Counted from the stretch's first letter, positions 39,432 through 49,026 are shown. The stretch is DNA of 64,000 nucleotides from Nannocystis pusilla (GCF_026626665.1 NZ_JAPNKE010000002.1:4999168-5063167), one strand, 5' to 3'. A program made the numbers and translations. The notes: generated by a model from the letters alone, not told the origin.

Positions 39432-41152
39432 ATGACGCGAGACCACGGCGACAACAAGCGCGGCCCCGCCTCCGGGACAAAGTCCGAGCCCGGCGACTGG
39501 CGCGACAGCTACGCGGCCGCGTTCCCCGGCAGCTCGGCCGAGGAAGTCACGGTCGACACGCTGGCCAACATGTCGGCGCTGCCGGACTCGTCGCACGGCC
39601 CCGACACCGACGCCGAGGACGAGCTGTCGGAGCCGACGCGGCGGCCCGGCTACCTCGGCGAGTCGGCGCGGATCGGCAAGTACGCCGTCCTGCGCCAGCT
39701 CGGCGAGGGCGGCATGGGCGTCGTCTACTCGGCCTACGACGAGGAGCTCGACCGCCGCGTCGCCCTCAAGCTCATCCGCCCCGGCCGCGACAACAGCCCC
39801 GCCAACCAGGCGCGCATGCAGCGAGAGGCGCGGGCGATGGCCCGCCTCTCCCACCCCAACGTCGTTCAGGTCTACGAGGTCGGCCGCTGGGAACAGCAGG
39901 TCTACCTCGCCATGGAGTTCGTGCAGGGGCGCACGCTCGGCAGCTGGCTCAAGGCCCAGCCGCGCACCTGGCAGCAGGTCCTGGGCGTGATGGTGCAAGC
40001 AGGCCGTGGTCTGTCGGCCGCGCACCAGGCCGACATCGTCCACGGCGACTTCAAGCCCGACAACATCCTCATCGACGAGCACGAGCACGCGCGGGTCATG
40101 GACTTCGGGCTCGCGCGCGCGGCCCCGCGGTCGGAGCCGGGGCTCAGCGCGTCGGGCCTGCGACGCGACGCCGCAGCGGCAGATCCCGGGCGAGCAGCGG
40201 CCGCGCCAGCCTGACCGGCGGCGCCGTCGGGTCCGTCGGCGGCGAGCCCGAGCACCGCCACACCTCCGAGCCCGACGAGGGCGTGCCGCTGCCCGATCCG
40301 AACCGCACCCACGGCGGGCGGGTCGCCGGCACCCCGGCGTACATGGCCGCCGAGCAGCACGCCGGCCGTCAGTGCGACGACCGCACCGATCAATTCAGCT
40401 ACGCGGTCACCCTCTACACCGCGCTGTACGGCCACCACCCGTTCGCCGGCGGCAGCCTGCTCGAGCTGGTGATCAACGTCAGCGACGGCAAGATCCGCCC
40501 GCCGCCCGCCGACTCGCCGGTGCCCGCGGGCGTCCACGCCGCCATCGTCCGCGCCCTCGACCGCGACCCCGAGTACCGCTTCGCCAGCATGGCCGAGCTG
40601 CTCGACGCGCTGAACCGCGGCTCCGGCCGCGCCCGCGACCCCGAGTTCGACCTCTCGGTCGCTCGCCCGCAGCGCGTCATGCTGTCGATGATCATCCCCG
40701 CCAGCATCCTGGCGATCACGGTCGTCCTGATCGTATACAGCCCCGAGGGCAGCCTCTTGCCCTCCGCGGCCAGCAACGCGATCGCCGGCGCCGTCATCAA
40801 CGTGGTCCTGTTCGGCCTCATCTTCGCGTTCCGCGGCTCCTTCTTCAAGAACACGATCAACCGGCGCGTCATGGCCTGGCTGGTCGTCTCCTCGCTGGCG
40901 ATGCTGGTCCACCGGACGGCCGCGGTCGTGCTCGCCACGCCGGTCGCTACCACCATGGTCAACGACCTTTTGATGCTCGGCGCCATCGCCACCATGGCGG
41001 GGATCGCCATCGAGCGCTGGATCTGGTACGCCGCGGGGGTCATGCTCGCCGGCGCCCTGCTGTGCGCCGCCTTCCCGGCGGTCTCCTCGCTGATCCTGGT
41101 CGGCTCGCTGGTGGCGGTGTTCCTCCTCGCCTTCCGCTTCTGGAGCCGCTAA
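39432..41152 (+). CDS. Membrane-bound Ser/Thr protein kinase, one frameshift
   Basis: Eukaryote-like kinase of about 573 aa. Residues 1-80 are acidic and disordered; the kinase domain begins GKYAVLRQLGEGGMGVVY (residues 82-99) with VALKLIRPG (ATP lysine), VHGDFKPDNIL (catalytic loop, HGD for HRD), MDFGLARAA (DFG) and GTPAYMAAEQ (activation segment end). Between DFG and GTP the frame shifts near 40190. After the kinase come about five membrane helices (VMLSMIIPASILAITVVLIVY and later), with no sensory domain. The 8-nt gap to the carotenoid oxygenase-like gene suggests co-transcription. Confidence 0.88.
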
Positions 41153-41160
41153 TCCGCGCC

Positions 41161-43194
41161 ATGTCCATCAGCGCCCAAACCTTCGCCGAGCAGGTCGAGC
41201 GGGGCCTCCTGCACGCCTACCACGGCGACGTCGTCGACCACGCCGCGCGCTACGCCGTGCGCACCGGACATTACCCTTCGGACCTGTCCGGAAGGACATT
41301 CACCACCGTCTTCCCGTACCAGGCGATCCACGAGCACCACGAGCTCAACGTCAACCCGCACATGCTCACCGCCAGCGGGCGGCTCTTGATCCTCGACCTC
41401 GAGCCCCACCGCGACGGCGGCAACGTGTTCATCCGCGCCGCCACCCGCTTCATCGAGAACCAGAGCTGGCACCTGCGCAAGCTGGCCCCCGAGGCGTTCG
41501 TCCGCACCGACTTCGCCGAGTTCTCGTGGTTCGGCACCTCGAACCTCACCAACACCTCGCCGATCCCGACCTTCCCGGTCGGCGCGCACGACGGCAAGGC
41601 CGGCCGCCGCCTGCTGCTGTCGTACGACGCCGGCCGCCCGGTCGAGGTCTCGCCGAAGACGCTCGAGCACATCACCCCGGTGGGCCGCCCCGGCGACTAC
41701 CACACCGCCGTCGGCAGCTCGTTCAGCCCGATGATCATGACCACCGGGCACCCGGTGTACGACCCCGACTTCGAACCGGGCAAGCCGCGCCTCCTCTACA
41801 CCAACATCGTCCCGCGCGTCGCCGACTTCGTCCACGTCAACAAGCCGATCCGCGCCGACCTGTACATCACCACCTGGGACGGCGGCCCCGCCCCGCCGAC
41901 CCCGCCGCTGCGCGTCACCGTCGACGGCCAGGGCGTGATCCTCGGCCACGCCAGCGTCCACCAGATCTGCCTCACCCGCAATTACCTGGTGGTCTTCAAC
42001 GCCAACCTGGTGCTCAACACGTCGTCGCTGGTCGAACCACTCACGCCGCTGCTGTGGAAGTGGCTGGTCGAGAGCCGCACGATCGAGGTGCCCCGCAACC
42101 TGCGAGTGCTGTACCGCTGGCTGCGGATCCGCCTGCGCGAGGCCACGCCCGACCACATCTGCCCGGTCTACTTCATCCACAAGGACGACATCCGCCGCGC
42201 CCTCAAGTCCGGCGCCCGCGAGCTGCCCGCGAAGCGCGTCGACCTGATGTGGGAGCTGACGCATGCGCTGACCGACTACGACGACGACGGCGATGTCGTC
42301 ACGATCTTCGCCCAGCACAACGTCGGCGCCGACCCGGCCGATCAGATGGAAGCCGGCGACCGACTGATCGGCGGCGGCATCGTCCCCGACAGCCTGCTCG
42401 GGATGTTCTCGTCGGCGACCGACCTCAACCAGGTCCGCCGCCACGTGGTCGACCTGCGCCGCGGCACGGTCGAGACCCGCGCGTTCCCCCACCCCGACGA
42501 CCGCGAACACTTCCCGCTCGGCCTCAACATCCTGCCGCCGCTGCAGATCTCGCCGTACCTGTCGGAGCACGACACGTCGGCGACGCCGAACCTGCTCCGC
42601 ACGTGCCGCCGCCTCGACGCGACCTACTGGGTCGCCGGCGGCTGGCTGCCGCAGACGATGAGCGCGCGCGTGTTCGCCAACTTCCGCCGCGGCCGCCCCG
42701 ACGACAACTGGCCGCCCCGCCGCCTGATCCCGGTGCCGGAGTTCATCGAGCGGATCTCCGACCCGCAAAACACGGTCCGCTTCTACCGCCTCGACCACGA
42801 GATGCGCCTCGACAGCGCGTACGCGTTCGAGCCGGGGTGGTTCATGGCGGCGCCGATCTTCGTGCCGCGCCCGAACAGCCAGAGCACCCGCGACGGCTAC
42901 ATCGTGGCGCTGGTGTGGGGCCCCGACCACCCCGACATGGAGATCTGGATCTGGGACGCGGCCCAGCCGCTCGACAACGGACCTATCTGCACGCTCGGGC
43001 CGGGGCCGCACGAGCAAGGCATCCGCCCGGGGTTCCCGCTGCACAGCGCGTGGGTGGACCGCGGGGGCATCGACGAGTGGGAGCGGCCGCCCTACGAGGT
43101 ACCGACGATCGAGATGCCGACGTACCTCAAGCTGCTCGAGCTCGGGACGATCGGCGCAGGGGTGCTGCGCCGGCTTTGGCAGCAGGGGCGCTGA
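41161..43194 (+). CDS. Carotenoid oxygenase family protein
   Basis: A 677-aa protein of the iron(II)-dependent carotenoid cleavage/lignostilbene dioxygenase family. Seven-bladed propeller signs are a mid-region GRPGDYHTAVGSSFSP, DYDDDGDVVTIFAQHNVG, FRRGRPDDNWPPRR, and the C-terminal blade FEPGWFMAAPIFVPRPNSQS to GFPLHSAWVD, where the last histidine would bind iron. The four iron histidines cannot all be assigned by eye. No signal peptide. A repeat array encodes TGHYPSDLSGRTF near residue 40. It follows the kinase gene by 8 nt. Substrate (carotenoid, apocarotenoid or stilbene) unknown. Confidence 0.8.
   Translation: MSISAQTFAEQVERGLLHAYHGDVVDHAARYAVRTGHYPSDLSGRTFTTVFPYQAIHEHHELNVNPHMLTASGRLLILDLEPHRDGGNVFIRAATRFIENQSWHLRKLAPEAFVRTDFAEFSWFGTSNLTNTSPIPTFPVGAHDGKAGRRLLLSYDAGRPVEVSPKTLEHITPVGRPGDYHTAVGSSFSPMIMTTGHPVYDPDFEPGKPRLLYTNIVPRVADFVHVNKPIRADLYITTWDGGPAPPTPPLRVTVDGQGVILGHASVHQICLTRNYLVVFNANLVLNTSSLVEPLTPLLWKWLVESRTIEVPRNLRVLYRWLRIRLREATPDHICPVYFIHKDDIRRALKSGARELPAKRVDLMWELTHALTDYDDDGDVVTIFAQHNVGADPADQMEAGDRLIGGGIVPDSLLGMFSSATDLNQVRRHVVDLRRGTVETRAFPHPDDREHFPLGLNILPPLQISPYLSEHDTSATPNLLRTCRRLDATYWVAGGWLPQTMSARVFANFRRGRPDDNWPPRRLIPVPEFIERISDPQNTVRFYRLDHEMRLDSAYAFEPGWFMAAPIFVPRPNSQSTRDGYIVALVWGPDHPDMEIWIWDAAQPLDNGPICTLGPGPHEQGIRPGFPLHSAWVDRGGIDEWERPPYEVPTIEMPTYLKLLELGTIGAGVLRRLWQQGR
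41269..41300. repeat. 14-nt palindromic array in the carotenoid oxygenase-like gene
   Basis: CATT 41269, CCTG 41283, CATT 41297 in phase; the second unit has perfect TGTCC-GGAA-GGACA arms. Confidence 0.83.
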
Positions 43195-43212
43195 GCTGTC
43201 CTTAGGGACAGG
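43195..43212. repeat. Single 14-nt palindromic unit directly after a stop codon
   Basis: GCTG at 43195 follows the TGA of the carotenoid oxygenase-like gene with no gap; TCC-TTAG-GGA leads to CAGG at 43209. Confidence 0.85.
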
Positions 43213-43218
43213 TAGTAT

Positions 43219-43410
43219 CGCCGACTGCGCATCGAGGGGGTCCGGGAACGGGACTGACGCGGAGGGCGGGGCCTCGATTGTTCGCGTATTGCCGACTGCG
43301 CCTCGCGGGGGGTCCGGGGAAGGGCCGGCCGCGAGTTGACCGGCGGATGGGCACTCGTTCCTCGCACCCATCTCGCCTCTAATTCGCGGCCGGCCCTTCC
43401 CCGGACCCCC
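43219..43410. repeat. Three-copy element forming a 27-bp perfect inverted repeat
   Basis: GCCGACTGCGC-GGGGGTCCGGG occurs near 43219 and again near 43290 in direct order. Bases 43308-43334 pair perfectly with 43384-43410 (27 bp, 49-nt loop), so a third, inverted copy follows. It lies between two convergent genes and may act as a two-way terminator. The remaining gap to 43641 (to 447 nt in total) holds nothing else that I can support. Confidence 0.75.
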
Positions 43411-43641
43411 TGGCACGGCTGCAGCCGTGAGAAGCCGACGCGCCGACCTCGGCTTCGTCAGAGAATGTTCGCCAGGCACAGAGCGTGGGGCGCCTGTTCG
43501 ACGGCCAGGGCTGGCCGCCGAACAGACGCCATCTCGCGCCCTTTCGGCGCGTCGTCTCCGCTCGACGAACCCCCGCCGCTCGACGCGAACGTGCTCCGCC
43601 GCCGTCGGTGTCGGTCGTGCTCCGATGATTGCGCGCTTGGT

Positions 43642-44828
43642 TCACGACCCGGCAGGCAGCGTGTCGAGGGAGATCCGCATGTATTGATACGTGGCGTCGG
43701 GCCGCCTGAACTCGACGCCGATCTCGTCGGCATCGACGAATACGACGCGGCGCGGCGCCGACTCAGGCAACCATCGACGCAGCGCACCAGTGGTGACATC
43801 TACGACCTCGACCACGGGTTCAGCGGCGTCGAGATCCAGGACCGCCAGCTTGCCGCCGCCCGCGACGATCGCATCCTCCCAGCGCTCGCCCGGGAGCGTG
43901 TGGCGGGCCAGGTCGGTGAGTTTGTGCGGGATGAACCGGGACGGCTGGTCGGTCACGGCCGCGGTCCACAGCTCGACGCGATCGACCCACGTCCCCGGGC
44001 ATCCGCTCTGGCGCCCACGCTCTGGGCCCAGTAGAAGGCGCTGCCGACCCGGTGCAGGTCCGCGACCTCCTCGCCTTCGGGGGCGTGGTGAAGGACCTGC
44101 GGGAGACCACCAGCATCGGAGTGCACGAGGATGTTCCGCCTGTCGGCGACGAACACGGTGGAGGCGCCGACGGCCGCACCGCAGCAGGTGGCGGGTCCGT
44201 GGAACATCGCCGTAAATTCTCCGCTACGCGGGTCGGAGCGCTGGAGGTCGCCGCGGATCGTGACGAGCGTACGACCGGACAGGGACACCTGGCCGAAGCC
44301 GCGGAGGCGCGCCGCAGGTCGATGCCAAGCGGGATCGGGGTGCAGCGGGCCGGCGAGATAGATCCGCGACATTTCCCCGGAGTCGCCCGAGATGTCGACG
44401 CCGATCGCCGCGGAGTCGCCGTCGAAGGCGGCATCGAAGAAGTCACAACGAGCGACGTCTGCGATTGTGAGGACGAGAAACGGCGGGCCGTCGAGCGGAG
44501 CGAGGGTGAAGCGGTCGTACTCGTCGATCGCCAGCACGACGCCGGCCTCGGTCCAACCCGCGTCCAGACGATACGCCACGCCGTCACCGCCTTCGAGAGC
44601 GCGGCAGCCAGCCTGTCCCGAAGGACAGGCCCCCCAGGCGAGGAGGCGACCGTCCGCGGCCGGGTCGACGGCGAGGCCGGCGCCGCACGCGGCGAGGGCC
44701 GGGAGGGCGAGCGAGCGTACTTCGGGCGATTCCGCAGCGGGCGGAGCCGGCGGACGTTGAGCGGCTGGTTCCTGCGGGCTGCATGTCGCGAGGACAAGCG
44801 AGCCGAGGATGGGCCGGACGCGGGGCAT
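43642..44828 (-). CDS. Exported protein of unknown function, one frameshift
   Basis: About 395 aa after joining two frames near 44000 (FYWAQSVGARADA then TWVDRVELWTAAVTDQPSRF). The start MPRVRPILGSLVLATCSPQEP is a lipoprotein-type signal. The body has repeated short beta segments with Asp/Gly turns (VYRLDAGW, VVLAIDEYDRF, FLVLTIADVAR, TVFVADRRNILVHSD, KLAVLDLDAAEPVVEVVD) like a beta-propeller. A repeat unit encodes GACPSGQAGC, with the cUUCGg loop in the mRNA sense. No family recognised. Confidence 0.65.
44612..44629. repeat. Single 14-nt palindromic unit with extended arms
   Basis: CCTGTCC-CGAA-GGACAGG: seven-base perfect arms; read on the minus strand the loop is TTCG closed by C-G. Inside the exported-protein gene. 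Confidence 0.85.
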
Positions 44829-45228
44829 TCAAGGCGATGATACACGCCCGGCTCGGATTGCGGGCGGCCGCAGGAGGTGGCGGGCACCTATCCCCAAAAA
44901 CGCTGCGGCTCCTGGTTCTCTCGTCCGCTCTGGCACGCGGGCTCGTGGCCGGCGAGCCCGAAAATCGGCTATGCTCAGCGCCCGCTCCCTCATCCAATCC
45001 CAGATGAGATTGGACTGATGCACGGTCTTCTTGAAGGGGTTGCTCCCGACGAGCGCCTTCTTGACGTACTGGACCCCCTGGTAGATATCCGTATTGATGG
45101 ACTCCACGAGCTTGGAGACTCGCCGTCTCGTCCTCCCCGTCAATGTTCGCCCAGATCAAGGCGTCGGCCAGCTTCTGAGGCACGAGTGACTCGTGCTGCT
45201 TGATGACAGCGATGATGCGTCGGCTCAT
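44829..45228 (-). CDS. Possible small protein or gene remnant, one frameshift
   Basis: From ATG 45228 the product MSRRIIAVIKQHESLVPQK continues to ANIDGEDE; after a shift near 45130 it reads KLVESINTDIYQGVQYVKK and HQSNLIWDWMRERALSIADF before dissolving into Arg/Pro-rich sequence. The DNA at 45000-45200 is visibly less GC-rich than its surroundings, which suggests acquired DNA. Its end abuts the start of the next minus-strand gene. It may be a broken gene; no family recognised. Confidence 0.35.
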
Positions 45229-45388
45229 GTGCAGGCGAGCCCCCTCGCTCTCCCCGCGGCGAGCCGTCGCGCCCGCCCATCGCTTCGTGCTCCGTCGCGT
45301 GCACCTCGGCGGCGACCCCATAGCCGATGAGGGGCCAAAGCTTCGCCGAGGCCGATCTCGGTGGACGCCAGAAACGGTAGAATTCGGC

Positions 45389-46030
45389 GTGGCCGCCAAC
45401 CTCCTCGATCCATCCGCGCCGTTCGTGCGCGCCGTGCTTGCAATCATCGAGGATGACGCGGACCCCGAGGCCGCGATCACGGAGCTCGTCGCAGCGGAGA
45501 AGCGACACGGCATCCGCATCCTGCGCGACGACGTGACCGGCTCGCTCGCCTCGACCTGGGTGCCGCTGCGGTCGCCGCGGCCGACCCTGCGGGAGCTCCG
45601 TGCGCTGCTGGCCCGATTCCCGGCCCCGCGAGACGGCGTCATCGACGACGACGCGCTCAGGGCCTTCGACCGTCAGCGCCAGGCGCTCTACCGCGAAGGC
45701 TCGGACGACGAGACGCCGGACGAGCCGCTGTTCGCGTTCCTGTCCGGGACCTCGCTGCTGCTCGCCGGCACCGACTTCGCCGGCGATCACTGGATCGAGT
45801 ACCCGGACGGAGCGCTCGGCTCGTGGACGCCACGGGCGTGGGGCCAGTGTTTGCGCCACTGGGCCCGCGCGGCCACGAAGCGGGGCGAGCTGCACCGGGC
45901 ATGGCTCGCCCGCCAGGACCACGTGTTCTTCACCTCCTACGCCTATAAGGCCGAGCCTCGCTATGACGCGTGGTGCCGAGCAGTGCTCGAGGTCATCCGC
46001 CGCAAGTGTGAACGCCAGCTCGACGAGTGA
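45389..46030 (+). CDS. Protein of unknown function
   Basis: A soluble protein of about 213 aa if GTG 45389 is the start (VAANLLDPSAPFVRAVLAI); the frame is open to 45200 upstream, but that part is Arg/Pro noise. Recognisable regular segments are EDDADPEAAITELVAAEKRHG, FAFLSGTSLLLAGTDFAGDHW, WTPRAWGQCLRHWARAA and YAYKAEPRYDAWCRAVLEVI. Trp- and Asp-rich C-terminus, no signal or membrane helix. I do not recognise the family. Confidence 0.6.
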   Translation: MAANLLDPSAPFVRAVLAIIEDDADPEAAITELVAAEKRHGIRILRDDVTGSLASTWVPLRSPRPTLRELRALLARFPAPRDGVIDDDALRAFDRQRQALYREGSDDETPDEPLFAFLSGTSLLLAGTDFAGDHWIEYPDGALGSWTPRAWGQCLRHWARAATKRGELHRAWLARQDHVFFTSYAYKAEPRYDAWCRAVLEVIRRKCERQLDE

Positions 46031-46063
46031 CGTTCACGGAGCAGCCCGGGCCCCGCGCACTCA

Positions 46064-46081
46064 CATGCCCCCAAAGACATG
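46064..46081. repeat. 14-nt palindromic unit after the unknown gene
   Basis: CATG at 46064 and 46078 with spacer CCAA, degenerate arms. The remaining gap to 46237 shows nothing further. Confidence 0.75.
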
Positions 46082-46237
46082 TGAGCAATGAGAACGCGAA
46101 GTCATGCTCATCCGTGCGGCCCGCGGCCACCGCGCGGCCCGGCTGTCGGCCGAGCCCGCTCGCCGCCGGTCTGCCGCCGAAGCCGAGCGCGCGGGAGCCC
46201 TGTCAGATGAGCCCACGCGCCGGGTTAGCCTGGCCGC

Positions 46238-47023
46238 ATGACCGCACGTCAGCCGCTCGCCCTCGTCACCGGGGCCAACCGGGGCCTCGGCCTCGAAGTG
46301 TGCCGCCAGCTCCGCGACCGGGGCTATCGCGTCATCCTGACCGCTCGCCAGGCGGAGCACGGCCGCGCGGCCGCGCGGGAGCTGGGGGTCGAGTTCTTGC
46401 CGCTCGACGTCCGCGACCCGGCCAGCGTCGACCGCCTCGTCGCCGAGCTGAAGCGCGTCCACCCCGAGGGCCTCGACGTCGTGATCGCCAACGCCGGCGT
46501 GGCCCTCAACGGCTTCGACGGCCAGGTGGCGGAGACCACGATCGACACCAACTACTTCGGCGTCCTGCGCGTGGTCGAGGGCGTGCTCCCGCTGCTGCGG
46601 CCCGAGGCGCACCTCGTGCTGGTCTCGAGCGGCGTCGGCCAGCGCGACCTGGTGTCGCCCGAGCTGCGCGCGCGCCTCGACCTCGACGCGCTCACGCGCA
46701 CCGAACTGTCGGCGCTGATGCGTCAGTTCGTGACCGACGTGAAGGAAGGTCGCCACCGCGAGGCCGGCTGGCCGGGCACCGCCTACGGGACCTCGAAGAT
46801 CGGCGTCACCGCGCTGGCCCACCTGCTCGCGCGCGACCTCGCCGACGACCCGCGTCGGCTCGACGTCGTCGCCGTGTGTCCCGGATGGGTCCGCACCGAC
46901 ATGGGCGGCCCCAACGGCGAGCGCAACGTCGAGACCGGCGCCGGCAGCATCCTCGGCGGCCTCGACGTCCCCCGCGACGCCCCCCACCGGTTCTACCGCG
47001 ACGGCGCTCCCGCGAACTGGTAG
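46238..47023 (+). CDS. Short-chain dehydrogenase/reductase
   Basis: A 261-aa classical SDR oxidoreductase. The NADP(H)-binding motif LVTGANRGLGLEV is at residues about 9-21, with Arg after the second strand (LTARQ) favouring NADPH; NAGV follows, then the active-site Ser in LVLVSSGVGQ and Tyr-x-x-x-Lys in AYGTSKIG. The C-terminal VCPGWVRTDMGG is typical of the carbonyl-reductase-like subgroup, which has an extra segment before the Tyr as here. Substrate unknown. Monocistronic, followed by dense repeats. Confidence 0.93.
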   Translation: MTARQPLALVTGANRGLGLEVCRQLRDRGYRVILTARQAEHGRAAARELGVEFLPLDVRDPASVDRLVAELKRVHPEGLDVVIANAGVALNGFDGQVAETTIDTNYFGVLRVVEGVLPLLRPEAHLVLVSSGVGQRDLVSPELRARLDLDALTRTELSALMRQFVTDVKEGRHREAGWPGTAYGTSKIGVTALAHLLARDLADDPRRLDVVAVCPGWVRTDMGGPNGERNVETGAGSILGGLDVPRDAPHRFYRDGAPANW

Positions 47024-47048
47024 GCCGCGAGCTCGATCACTCCCCGGA

Positions 47049-47340
47049 CATGTCCATCCAGGCATGTCCCCGAGGACATATCCTCGTCCCGACGCCACGG
47101 GCGCCCTATCAACATGCGCCACCGCTCGACGTCCGCACGAAGGACCGAACCCCATGGATGACATGTCCCGGAGGTCATGTCATCGACGCGCCGCCGCCCG
47201 CCCGCCGCGCGTCTTCCCGAGGATGATCGAGCCCGCCGCCGGCGCCGACCCGCGACCTGCCCCCGGATGATCGAGCCGCCGCGGCGCCTTCTGGCATGCC
47301 CTTTAGAACATGTCGTTCGGAACATGCCCGAACATGCAGC
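47049..47340. repeat. Three 14-nt palindromic arrays in one intergenic gap
   Basis: CATG 47049, CATG 47063, CATA 47077; CATG 47162 and 47176; CATG 47295, 47309, 47323 and CAGC 47337. All are in 14-nt phase within each array. The 358-nt gap 47024-47381 between convergent genes contains these and no gene that I can support. Confidence 0.9.
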
Positions 47341-47381
47341 GCAGCCGCATCGCCCGGAGCCTCCGAGCGCAACCCGGGGAC

Positions 47382-48755
47382 TCAAGTCGGCCGGTGCCCG
47401 GCGGCCGTGATCCCTGCCCAGATGCCGGGCCGGCGGGTGTGCCCGCGGTCGCCGGGCTTGAGGTCATCGATCTCGGGGGTGCGCCAGATCAGCAGCACCG
47501 CGCCGGCGAGCAGCAGGATCAGCGTGAACACGCCGACCCCGAGCTGCACCGCCAGGCCCGGGCCGCCGCCGAGCTGCACCGCCAGCCAGTCGCCGAGCAG
47601 CGCCGACAGCACGCTGCCGACCGGCATCGCGCCGAACATCGCCATGTTGAACAGCGCCAGCACGCGCCCGCGCATCACGTCGGGGGTCAGGAGCTGGACC
47701 GAGGTCATCAGGCTCGAGAAGGCCCAGATCCAAAAGAAGCCCGACACGAGCAGGCACGCGGCCGCCCACGCCGGCTCGGTCAGCGCGCAGAAGAGCGTCA
47801 TCGACGCCCCGGACATCAGGAGCGCCAGCGGGATGATGTGGTGCCGCGGGTACCACGACGGCAGGCGGCCCAGAGACAGCCCGCCGAGCACCGCGCCGGC
47901 GCCGACGGCCGACAGCATCACGCCGTAGGTGGCCTCCTCGGCGTGGTACACCTCCGACACGAACAGCGGCAGCATCCGCTGCAGCGGCGCCGCCAGCATG
48001 CTGAGGAGCAACAGGCCCAGCATCACCTGGCGCGCGCCGACGTGGTCGCGGACGAACCGCAGCGCCTCGCCGACCTCGCGCCACGGCTTGTGCGCGCCCG
48101 TGCTGGCCGGGGGCGCCGGCGCGGTCGAGCGCACCGCCCACATCACGCCGACGAAGCTCAGCGCGTTGAGGGTGAACAGCAGGGTCGCGCCCCACCTGGC
48201 CATCAGGACACCTGCGAGCGCCGGCCCGGCCACGCGCGCGAGGTTGAACTGCATGCCCATCAGCGCGATCGCCTGCGGCAGCTCCTCGCGCGGCACCAGG
48301 CGCGGGCTCAGCGTCTGCCACGCCGGCGTGTTGAAGGCCATGGCGATCCCGTTGACGAGGCCCAGCCCGATGAGCACCGGCGGCGTGGCCCAGCCGAACG
48401 CGTGGGCCACCGCCAGCAGCCCGGCGATCGCCATCATCGCCACCTGCGTGACGAGCAACATCTTGCGCCGGTCGACCCAGTCGACGAGCAGCCCCGCCGG
48501 CAGCCCGAGGATGAGCATCGGCCCCAGCTGCGCGACCGCGAGCGCGCCGAGCATCAGGGTCGAGGCTGTCTGTTCGGCCATGAGCCACTGGACGCCTACG
48601 CCCTCCATCCAGGTGCCGAGCGACGAGCCCATGGCCCCCAGCCAGACCCGGCGGAAGCCGACGTGACGCAGGACCCCGCGCCACGGCAGGCCCCGGGTCT
48701 CGACGCCCATGTCGACCTGCGACGCGCTCGGATCGACCTGCAGGTGCTGGACCAC
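47382..48755 (-). CDS. MFS transporter, EntS/MFS_3-like exporter
   Basis: Twelve-helix major facilitator of about 457 aa. The N-terminal helix region FRRVWLGAMGSSLGTWMEGVGVQWL and the loop LVDWVDRRKMLLVTQV (between helices 2 and 3) match MFS_3 exporters; LNALSFVGVMWAVR ends the first half, and YGVMLSAVGAGAVLGGLSLG starts the second. The start is GTG 48755 (VVQHLQVDPSASQ) or ATG 48710 (MGVETRGLPW); neither has a clear binding site. It may export siderophores or drugs. A repeat unit at 48565 encodes part of AEQTAS. Confidence 0.88.
   Translation of the reverse strand: MVQHLQVDPSASQVDMGVETRGLPWRGVLRHVGFRRVWLGAMGSSLGTWMEGVGVQWLMAEQTASTLMLGALAVAQLGPMLILGLPAGLLVDWVDRRKMLLVTQVAMMAIAGLLAVAHAFGWATPPVLIGLGLVNGIAMAFNTPAWQTLSPRLVPREELPQAIALMGMQFNLARVAGPALAGVLMARWGATLLFTLNALSFVGVMWAVRSTAPAPPASTGAHKPWREVGEALRFVRDHVGARQVMLGLLLLSMLAAPLQRMLPLFVSEVYHAEEATYGVMLSAVGAGAVLGGLSLGRLPSWYPRHHIIPLALLMSGASMTLFCALTEPAWAAACLLVSGFFWIWAFSSLMTSVQLLTPDVMRGRVLALFNMAMFGAMPVGSVLSALLGDWLAVQLGGGPGLAVQLGVGVFTLILLLAGAVLLIWRTPEIDDLKPGDRGHTRRPGIWAGITAAGHRPT
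48565..48582. repeat. Single 14-nt palindromic unit in the MFS gene
   Basis: GCTG 48565 and CATG 48579 around TCT-GTTC-GGC, degenerate arms. Confidence 0.6.
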
Positions 48756-48803
48756 GGCGCGAGCATAGCGCGTCGCCCGAGCCCGCGCCGCACGGCCCAC
48801 TCG

Positions 48804-49026
48804 CATGAACTTTCGGACATTTTTCACAAGCGCGCGCTCCGGCGCCGCCACGTCGTGGTCGCGGCAGCGGCGATGTGCCAGGCTGTCGCGCGCGGCCTCG
48901 CCGCCGCGCACGCGCTCCGCGCAGCGATCTTCGCCCGCGGAGCGCCCACACGCCCATGACTCTCCGGACATGTCCTTCGGGCCAGCGGAAGGCACATGGC
49001 TATTCGGACATGTTCTCTCGACCCTC
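48804..49026. repeat. Several 14-nt palindromic units between divergent genes
   Basis: CATG 48804 to CATT 48818; CATG 48955, 48969 and CAGC 48983; then, shifted by two bases, CATG 48995 and 49009. They cover much of the 317-nt gap between the MFS gene and the following divergent gene. Confidence 0.8.

Noticed and set aside
44783..44798. CATGTCGCGAGGACA near 44783 as a repeat unit
   Set aside because: The second CA falls at 13 nt instead of 14, and the arms mismatch.
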